In this document: positions 1 through 5,077 of the stretch, in pieces
Numbering within the stretch: position 1 is the stretch's first letter
Layout: every line of letters begins with the position of its first letter
Source of the DNA: Bacillota bacterium
GTDB taxonomy: Bacteria > Bacillota > Clostridia > Christensenellales > Pumilibacteraceae
DNA: 5,077 nucleotides
Direction: 5' to 3'
Assembly: GCA_009787685.1 (NCBI GenBank)
Contig: WQSV01000117.1
Coordinates: 1-5,077 of the forward strand
Made by a program: the position numbers and the translations under genes
Notes under the pieces: model-generated
The model's database searches: none
Told to the model about the DNA's origin: nothing
Seen by the model: only the letters and a program-made list of their open reading frames with translations

Positions 1-3000
1 AAAGTTTGTTGAAATGTTTATTGCAGCTCCAACATAGATTGTGTCACGGACTATGTTTCTTTTGAAAGTCAAGTTGTGTCCACCATATGCTGCGATTCCG
101 TTTGCGAGCCATGGAAGCGCGACAGTGTTGAAGCTGACAACATTACCATAGTTCATCTGACCATTTGACCATTGGGCAATCGCATCATCACCCGGATAGC
201 GCCAACAATTTTGAGTGATTTTTGAGTTCACCGCACCAAGAGTTAAGTTCACTCCGTCGGCAAACAAATCATGCACTCTGTTTCCCGAGATGAAATAGTT
301 TGAACCACCATCAAACCAAAAAGCACATTTATAGCGATTTATCCAAAGATTGTGGGCAATAAAGCCATCAGCACTTCCTTCAAATGTTGCTCTTGCAACA
401 GCATTTCGCCTTATTATTTCGTTCCCGACAAATGACATGTCGAAAAACGATGTGTCGCGCGGTGAACCTGTCATTCCATCGCCGAATTGAAAAGTCAATC
501 CACCTCGAATTTCAGTGTGCCAAATACCTGCCCCACGAATAGTTAAGTTGTCGAACTCACGCCCTAGAATCACGTTATAGCCACGATAATGTCCCTCGTG
601 AGTGCTATGCTCTTCTTGGGGGAAATAGAAAATTCCTCTTGGAATGAACACAGTTCTGTCCTCAGTTCCAAGCGCAACATTCATCGCTGTTTTCAGTGCA
701 TTAAGGTTTGCATTCCTTGCCTGTTCGGTTCTAAGGTTTTGAACTGCTCCAAAAGTTGTAATACTTATTGAGTTCGCAGGCTGGGAATAAGCTTCTTCGA
801 TTAGTTCCATTTCAACAAAATCAACATAATAAAAGACTGCATGGTCAGAGAGGTTTTTTCTGAGCATGAAAACTGTGCCAGCTGGAAATTCTTGCGGAAG
901 GACTTTTCTGCTTTCTGAAAAGAACATTCTTGCATTACCAAGCGACGCGTCGTTGCTCCACTGCTCTGGCGCTCCGTCTCCTCCTCCCGCTGCATATCCA
1001 CCATAAAGCCATGAATAGCGTGATGTTAGGTCAACTTCCCCGATTCGAACATTATTTGCATATAAACTTAAAGTGTAGTCCCTTCCAATGTGACCATAAT
1101 CCGGGTGATAAAAATCTGGAACACTCGCACGAACCACTATTGCGTTGCTTGCACTCGATGAAGTCCAGCGAACGAATTGAGTGGTGTGAACAATTCTGAC
1201 AGCACTTCTTCCACTTGACTCTGCGGCGATTGTGTTTTGAGCGCGAGACTCCAAAATAACTTCAGCATTAGTTTCCATATGCTCTGCTTCATATTTACTT
1301 CTGTTGAAAGACGCACCAAAAAAATCTCTTGCCATTATTTGATGAAAAACGAGGCTTCGGATTCCGCTCGTCTCTCCAGTTATTTCAACAACATTTAATC
1401 CTTTTCTGAGTGGAATGTTAATGTTATTCGCTGGAACTATTGCACTCATTCTCTCTAGTTCATTGACTCTTATTTGAATATCTCCAACCTCATTTGAAAC
1501 AATATTTGCCGAAAACGTTCCAGTTCTTGCTGAAAACACGGTCCACATAATTCTGTCGTCACGCAAGTGGGCATCTTCAAGAGTGTAAATATGTTCTGCT
1601 TCAATTTGGAATATCTCGACTCTTTCTCCGCGCATTGAAATGTAGTGAACACCAAGACGATAACCAATATTCCAAAGAGTGTCAGTGTCAGTGAGACTTG
1701 TCAAGACCTTTGAACGAAAATTCTCCCCATCAAAGAAAACGAATCTATTCGTTGCTGAATCTTGCAAGCGAACTTGATTGCCATATCTTTGAAGTCGATA
1801 GGTTGAAGTCAAAACATCTCTTGCGTCCGACGCTCGAAACAATCCACCATTGTCAAAAGCGTTTTGTCTAACAACTTCCGTTGGTGCTTCAACCTCATCA
1901 AAATCTGGAGCAGTTTCAAAAGCCCAATACGCGCGCTCGTCAAGAATTGAAACTAGTGAAGAAACCGCTTGCCCCGCCATTGAAACATTAATAAATGGTT
2001 GAACATGAATAGGCCTGTCGTTGTAGATATTTCCAATCATGAAAACACCATCTCTTCCCGCACTTGTTATTCTCCAGCGCGCGCCTTGACCGCCACCGAT
2101 AACAATTGCTGTTTCACGGTCAAGAACGTTGACAATATTGTTTCCTTGATTAACTGCAAGTTGTCCCGTTAATCTGTTTATCAAAAAATAGAAGTTGTCG
2201 CCTGCTGATTCAAATCTCCAATGAGTTCTTCCGTCATTTTCCCTGAAACTTCCATGAGCAAACGCTCCTCTGTTTTGCATTAACACCACCGTTGGGCGGA
2301 ACTCTCTTTCCTCTTCGCCATTTACTTCCTCGCCTTCAGCAACATAGCCATAGCGGCTGACTATTCTAACATAGCCAGTAGGCGCACTCATGACTCGTCC
2401 AATACCCTCAAGTCCTTCGTTGTCAAATGGATTAAGTGGCTCCCAATGAGGAGTTCCCCAAGTAGGCTGAGCTTCGTTGTTGAACAAAACATCAGTATCT
2501 CTTCCTCCTCCGCCAACAAAATGCTGAATATTCAAAAATCTGTCGTCTTCAAGTTGTGGTCCATTAAATCTGACACCCGCATAGCCCGTCCCCGAAGCTG
2601 GAAGTATTCTAAATCCATGACTGACTTCTTCGATGGTTTCAAAAAACCTTAGTGAAAAATTTTCATTAAGCCCAAGATACTCCCCGCTCCCTTCGTTTCT
2701 CAAAATTGTTCTATTGTTTGAAAGAGTAAAAACTCTCCATTGTGCATTTTCATCCGTTGGAATAGCATTACCAAAAGATAGCCTGCCTTGATATTTAATA
2801 AGCATAACCCTTGTCCCTTCATAGCCGTTGATGAAGTTCATGACAGTTGTCCCAGCAACAAAGTCAAACTCAGAGAAGTCCTCGCTAACGAATGCAAACG
2901 ATGAAACAACCGGTGGTATGCCAAAAAACAACGATAACACCAATACTGCTGCTAAGAATGTTGTTAATATTTTCCTACTAAATTTCTGTGTTTTTGTTTT

Positions 3001-3003
3001 CAT
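1..3003 (-). CDS. Secreted multidomain GH87-like alpha-glucanase, 3' end beyond window
   Basis: I read one open frame of 1001 codons from ATG at 3003 to base 1 with no stop; the C-terminus is cut by the left edge. Residues 1-37 form a signal peptide: a Lys/Arg-rich start, a hydrophobic core (about 12-33) and likely cleavage after SFA. Residues about 40-460 are rich in Trp/Gly/Asn with recurrent beta-trefoil-like segments (W89, W187, W262, W310, W360), resembling ricin-type or fascin-type carbohydrate-binding folds. Two modules start with Glu-Ala-Glu at 468 and 572, like CBM35/CBM6. From about 744 (SISITTFGAV) a right-handed beta-helix begins. It contains ADGVN (D916) and PGDDAIAQWS (D939, D940), matching in order and spacing the three catalytic Asp I recall for GH87 alpha-1,3-glucanases. 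Family members are usually about 1200-1300 residues with the catalytic domain C-terminal, so several hundred residues are probably missing here. Expected role: extracellular hydrolysis of alpha-1,3-glucan or nigeran. The alternative is another beta-helix hydrolase or lyase. Secretion is nearly certain; GH87 is likely. Confidence 0.8.
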   Translation of the reverse strand, partial: MKTKTQKFSRKILTTFLAAVLVLSLFFGIPPVVSSFAFVSEDFSEFDFVAGTTVMNFINGYEGTRVMLIKYQGRLSFGNAIPTDENAQWRVFTLSNNRTILRNEGSGEYLGLNENFSLRFFETIEEVSHGFRILPASGTGYAGVRFNGPQLEDDRFLNIQHFVGGGGRDTDVLFNNEAQPTWGTPHWEPLNPFDNEGLEGIGRVMSAPTGYVRIVSRYGYVAEGEEVNGEEEREFRPTVVLMQNRGAFAHGSFRENDGRTHWRFESAGDNFYFLINRLTGQLAVNQGNNIVNVLDRETAIVIGGGQGARWRITSAGRDGVFMIGNIYNDRPIHVQPFINVSMAGQAVSSLVSILDERAYWAFETAPDFDEVEAPTEVVRQNAFDNGGLFRASDARDVLTSTYRLQRYGNQVRLQDSATNRFVFFDGENFRSKVLTSLTDTDTLWNIGYRLGVHYISMRGERVEIFQIEAEHIYTLEDAHLRDDRIMWTVFSARTGTFSANIVSNEVGDIQIRVNELERMSAIVPANNINIPLRKGLNVVEITGETSGIRSLVFHQIMARDFFGASFNRSKYEAEHMETNAEVILESRAQNTIAAESSGRSAVRIVHTTQFVRWTSSSASNAIVVRASVPDFYHPDYGHIGRDYTLSLYANNVRIGEVDLTSRYSWLYGGYAAGGGDGAPEQWSNDASLGNARMFFSESRKVLPQEFPAGTVFMLRKNLSDHAVFYYVDFVEMELIEEAYSQPANSISITTFGAVQNLRTEQARNANLNALKTAMNVALGTEDRTVFIPRGIFYFPQEEHSTHEGHYRGYNVILGREFDNLTIRGAGIWHTEIRGGLTFQFGDGMTGSPRDTSFFDMSFVGNEIIRRNAVARATFEGSADGFIAHNLWINRYKCAFWFDGGSNYFISGNRVHDLFADGVNLTLGAVNSKITQNCWRYPGDDAIAQWSNGQMNYGNVVSFNTVALPWLANGIAAYGGHNLTFKRNIVRDTIYVGAAINISTNF

Positions 3004-3006
3004 TTT

Positions 3007-3014
3007 CTCCTTCC
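3007..3014 (-). promoter_or_regulatory. Strong ribosome binding site of the secreted glucanase gene
   Basis: Read on the minus strand this is GGAAGGAG, followed by AAA and the ATG at 3003-3001. The purine-rich tract offers overlapping AAGGAG and GGAAGG pairings to the 16S 3' end. It fixes the start: the ATG is followed at once by a clear signal peptide and no other plausible in-frame start lies nearby. It is much stronger than anything in front of the MalG-type gene upstream. Confidence 0.75.
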
Positions 3015-3032
3015 TTCTTTTCTTGTTATGCT

Positions 3033-3043
3033 ATTGATTCAAT
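3033..3043. repeat. Short perfect palindrome ATTGATTCAAT, possible operator
   Basis: An 11-base inverted repeat (5+1+5) lies 30 bases upstream of the glucanase start, partly overlapping the candidate -10 box. Its place would suit a repressor site, but it is short, AT-rich and occurs once, so chance is a fair explanation. No regulator family is recognised from it. Confidence 0.2.
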
Positions 3044-3068
3044 TTATGCTTTGGTTTCAAAACATCAA
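3041..3068 (-). promoter_or_regulatory. Weak candidate sigma-A promoter before the glucanase gene
   Basis: On the minus strand TTGATG (3068-3063) and TAAATT (3046-3041) are separated by 16 bases. Each matches its consensus (TTGACA, TATAAT) at four of six positions. It lies in the 130-base gap between the MalG-type gene and the secreted enzyme, the widest gap in the window and the natural place for an internal promoter. AT-rich sequence gives such matches easily, so this is tentative. Confidence 0.2.
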
Positions 3069-3094
3069 AAGACAACATTTCTTGAACCCGACTT

Positions 3095-3111
3095 AAAGGG
3101 CTCTGCCTTTT
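3095..3111 (-). other. Small hairpin in the permease-glucanase gap
   Basis: The transcript can fold AAAGG with CCTTT around the loop CAGAGC; an alternative pairs GGC with GCC around AGA, with an A-C mismatch before the flanking A-T pairs. It lies about 20-40 bases after the MalG-type stop. In the direction of transcription no U-run follows, so a full intrinsic terminator is unlikely. It could stabilise the 3' end of the upstream message or partly attenuate read-through into the enzyme gene. Confidence 0.3.
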
Positions 3112-3133
3112 AACAATTTCCACAACTAATAAT

Positions 3134-4453
3134 TTAACCTTTAACTGCTCCTGCTGAACCTTGGGTGTAGTATTTTTGAAGAGCGATGAACAATCCTGCA
3201 ATTGGCACAGCAACGATTATTGCGCCCGCAGCAAAGCGAGTATACCATGTTTCAACATACGTGCTGTCGAGCATGTCAAACAATCCCATTGCAACTGTGA
3301 AATTAGCATTGTCACCACCCCTTAGCAAAAAGCTTGCAAAAATAAAGTCGCCCCATGGAATGATGAATGTTGTGAGCAAAGTGAATATTATTATCGGCTT
3401 TGAGAGGGGTATCATTATTTTAATGAAAACCCTTAACTTTGTTGCTCCATCAATATATGCCGCTTCTTCAATTGATTTTGGCAAGGTGTCAAAAAAGCCC
3501 TTAACAATGAGGTATTGAAGTGCGGATGATCCAGAATAAATTGCAATGAGTGCAATCAAACTCTGATGCAAGCCAATCCACTGCAACAAGAAATAGACCG
3601 CTGTCATAGCCATGAACCCCGGGAACATTCCAACAATGAGAAGTCCCATCATTATTAAAGGTTTTCTTCTTGATTTTGAACGAGATAAAGCATATGCTGT
3701 GCTTAAAATAACGATTGCTGAGATTGTCATTGAAATCGTCGACACCAGCAAAGTGTTCAAAAACCAACGACCAAATCTGAACCTTTCAGTGTCACTAAAC
3801 AATGTCAAATAATTTCGAATTGTCCACTCTCTTGGGAAAAAATAGGGCGAATATTGTCCCGGATCGACTCTGAAAGAGTTGACAAAAATCCATAGTATTG
3901 GGATTATCCAAATAACGCAAAGGGCTGTGATGAGTATGTAGGCAGTGTCAATTTTCACAACACGAAGCGAGAAAAACAATGTCCCAAGTGACGCGAGAAA
4001 AAAAACATACCACGCAACATTAAGATTTCTCATCAAAAAATTTCCGCCAACATATCCAACATAATCAGATGCTTCTTTGATTGTGAATAAAGTCATAAAT
4101 GCAGCGATCACTCCAATCGCACCCAGAGCTGTTCCAACCAACGCCAAAACACCTTTTCTTTTTGAAAACACTATCAGCCTGCTACCAACAATCACTCCAA
4201 CAAGAGCAATGAGAATCAAAACCCCTGCAAGTTGACCGTTCGACAAAAATTGACCAAAAGCAACCGCCATCAAAACAACCTCTCCGTTGCCACTAATAAA
4301 CGGTAAAATCAATGAAACTGCAAAAATGCAAGCAAAAACCAATGCCCAATTTTTAAATTTCGCATTGATTTTCGTCGTATTCTTTCTTTTCATTGTTGTT
4401 ATTGCCATAATTTCTGTGTGTCTTCGACACTTTTGTCGGGTTTTTTCTTGCAT
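3134..4453 (-). CDS. MalG-type sugar ABC transporter permease with N-terminal 4-TM extension
   Basis: This is the second inner-membrane permease subunit of a carbohydrate ABC importer (CUT1 type), partner of the MalF-type protein encoded just upstream. The MalG-like part spans about residues 165-439. It has membrane segments near 170-193, 230-256, 265-290, 355-377 and 408-427, and the cytoplasmic EAA loop that docks the ATPase (E330-A-A, D335-G336, P349). MalG proteins are usually about 270-300 residues; this one has 439. The extra N-terminus shows about four further hydrophobic segments (near 36-54, 74-95, 101-122, 146-165) that I do not recognise as a named domain. The first ATG (4453) has no clear ribosome binding site; ATGs at 4408 (M16) and 4393 (M21) are alternatives that keep all membrane segments. 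The stop is 130 bases before the secreted glucanase gene, so it probably imports products of that enzyme. Permease assignment is secure; the substrate is inferred. Confidence 0.92.
   Translation of the reverse strand: MQEKTRQKCRRHTEIMAITTMKRKNTTKINAKFKNWALVFACIFAVSLILPFISGNGEVVLMAVAFGQFLSNGQLAGVLILIALVGVIVGSRLIVFSKRKGVLALVGTALGAIGVIAAFMTLFTIKEASDYVGYVGGNFLMRNLNVAWYVFFLASLGTLFFSLRVVKIDTAYILITALCVIWIIPILWIFVNSFRVDPGQYSPYFFPREWTIRNYLTLFSDTERFRFGRWFLNTLLVSTISMTISAIVILSTAYALSRSKSRRKPLIMMGLLIVGMFPGFMAMTAVYFLLQWIGLHQSLIALIAIYSGSSALQYLIVKGFFDTLPKSIEEAAYIDGATKLRVFIKIMIPLSKPIIIFTLLTTFIIPWGDFIFASFLLRGGDNANFTVAMGLFDMLDSTYVETWYTRFAAGAIIVAVPIAGLFIALQKYYTQGSAGAVKG
4418..4430. repeat. Small inverted repeat between alternative MalG-type starts
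   Basis: GTGTC and GACAC flank three bases, giving a 5-bp stem. It lies between the first ATG (4453) and the second (4408) of the MalG-type gene. If translation begins at the later ATG, this hairpin and the one at 4467-4479 would both sit in the untranslated gap after the MalF-type stop. It is short and may be chance. Confidence 0.2.
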
Positions 4454-4466
4454 GACAACGCCAAGG

Positions 4467-4479
4467 CTATCGGCGATAG
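4467..4479. repeat. Perfect 6+1+6 inverted repeat in the malF-malG junction
   Basis: CTATCG and CGATAG flank a single G, filling about half of the 27-base spacer between the MalF-type stop and the first MalG-type ATG. As RNA it could form a five-pair stem with a three-base loop. It occupies the place where a ribosome binding site would be expected, and none is seen there. It might affect re-initiation or relative expression of the two permeases, but it is too small to be a terminator and has no U-run. Confidence 0.35.
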
Positions 4480-4480
4480 A

Positions 4481-5077
4481 TTAGTTTCTGAATGCTGTGT
4501 CGTCTCTGAATGATTTTGTCCTAAAGAGAACGAGTGCTATTAAAATGTTTATTATGAAAACGACAAATCCGATAACACTTGCATATGAGAAGTCTCTTGT
4601 TTCCGCAGTCAGCCTAAAGAGCCATGTGATGAGCAAGTCAGTTGTTCCCGCTCCCGACGCATCTCCTCTTAGTGGCAAACCGTTTGTGAGGAAGAAAATA
4701 ACATTAAAGTTGTTGATATTTCCAATGAACTGTGTGACCAGAACGGGTGCGGTGACAAACAAGACAAACGGCATTGTTATTTTTCTGAAACGAACCCATG
4801 CATTTGCTCCGTCAATTTTTGCACTTTCATGAAGTTCTTCTGGAATATTTTGCAAAACCCCTGTAGCAAAAAGCATCGTGAACGGAATCCCTATCCACAT
4901 ATTAACAATAATGACCGTCACCCTTGCCCAGTTTGTTTCTGTCAAAAACGGCAAGGGATGTTCTGTGAAACCCCATCGCTGCAACAAAACATTAACAACC
5001 CCCCTTCCATCAAGCATGCTCGACATAGTAGTCAGCGTGATGAAAGATGGAATAGCAATGGTTAAGACAAATATTGT
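4481..5077 (-). CDS. MalF-type sugar ABC transporter permease, C-terminal part
   Basis: The frame is open from the right edge (5077) to TAA at 4483-4481, giving 198 visible residues; the start lies outside the window. The internal ATG at 5026 is not the real start, because 17 codons upstream of it continue the same membrane segment (TIFVLTIAIPSFITL) and match the family. Seen features include the periplasmic stretch before NWARVTVIIVNMWIG, the cytoplasmic EAA-type loop in the form HESAKIDGA with a following Pro (KITMPF), the NNFNVIFFLTNG segment typical of MalF-type proteins, and a last membrane segment near the C-terminus. The second Ala-position residue of the EAA motif is Ser, a common variant. 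It forms the translocation pore with the MalG-type protein encoded 27 bases downstream, in the same reading frame. The solute-binding protein would normally lie just upstream of it, to the right of the window. Confidence 0.93.
   Translation of the reverse strand, partial: TIFVLTIAIPSFITLTTMSSMLDGRGVVNVLLQRWGFTEHPLPFLTETNWARVTVIIVNMWIGIPFTMLFATGVLQNIPEELHESAKIDGANAWVRFRKITMPFVLFVTAPVLVTQFIGNINNFNVIFFLTNGLPLRGDASGAGTTDLLITWLFRLTAETRDFSYASVIGFVVFIINILIALVLFRTKSFRDDTAFRN

Noticed and set aside
130..300. Polygalacturonase (GH28) or pectate lyase identity for the beta-helix
   Set aside because: An Asp-Asp pair is present, but the GH28 signature Gly-His-Gly is not seen after it in the visible part, and the sequence around D916 and D939-D940 fits GH87 better. 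The missing C-terminus leaves some doubt.
589..1319. Several short plus- and minus-strand frames of 60-90 codons (589-771, 801-1004, 930-1199, 1137-1319)
   Set aside because: They lie in other frames of the secreted enzyme gene, show no family resemblance and have no ribosome binding sites that I can see; they are shadows.
1..3003. Possibility that this region is non-coding or a frameshifted pseudogene, since no long closed reading frame starts and stops within it
   Set aside because: Reading the minus strand from ATG at 3003 gives 1001 sense codons with no stop, a signal peptide and coherent domains. It lacks a stop only because it runs off the window edge.
3095..3111. Intrinsic terminator after the MalG-type gene
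   Set aside because: The stem has only about five sound pairs and no U-run follows in the direction of transcription.
3186..3812. Plus-strand frames of 110 and 66 codons opposite the MalG-type gene, and a minus-strand frame at 3501-3767
   Set aside because: They are antisense or frame-shifted shadows of a well-conserved permease gene, including its EAA loop region, with no independent coding signal.
4497..5065. Plus-strand frames of 111 and 78 codons opposite the MalF-type gene
   Set aside because: They are complements of conserved permease sequence with no recognisable protein features.
1..5077. CRISPR arrays, tRNA or rRNA genes, insertion sequences, riboswitches
   Set aside because: No spaced direct repeats, no tRNA-like or rRNA-like stretches and no transposase or terminal inverted repeats were seen; coding sequence fills nearly the whole window.

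Overview
The window looks like part of a carbohydrate-uptake and degradation operon from a low-GC bacterium. GC is roughly 40% by eye. The reading frames stay open under the standard code, the secreted gene has a strong GGAAGGAG ribosome binding site, and AGA arginine codons are common. This fits Bacillota or a related cell-wall-poor lineage, but no gene here fixes the taxon. All three genes lie on the minus strand, so transcription runs from the right edge to the left edge.

Right to left: (1) 4481-5077 holds the C-terminal part of a MalF-type sugar ABC permease whose start lies beyond the right edge. (2) 3134-4453 holds a MalG-type partner permease. Its N-terminal extension of about 150 residues carries about four extra predicted membrane segments and makes it much longer than usual. 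(3) A gap of 130 bases (3004-3133) contains a hairpin, a possible weak promoter, a short palindrome and a strong ribosome binding site. (4) 1-3003 is one uninterrupted frame of 1001 codons with no stop, running off the left edge. It encodes a secreted multidomain protein: signal peptide, Trp-rich beta-trefoil-like modules, two modules opening with Glu-Ala-Glu that resemble CBM6/CBM35, and the first part of a right-handed beta-helix. The helix part has the look of glycoside hydrolase family 87 (alpha-1,3-glucanase or mycodextranase), including an Asp followed 23-24 residues later by an Asp-Asp pair.

Together the genes suggest a module in which a large extracellular glucanase binds and cuts an insoluble alpha-glucan (for example alpha-1,3-glucan of fungal walls or streptococcal mutan) and a MalFG importer takes up the released oligosaccharides. 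The solute-binding protein expected for this transporter is not in the window and probably lies to the right of the MalF gene. The substrate is inferred from the enzyme family resemblance and is not proven by the sequence.
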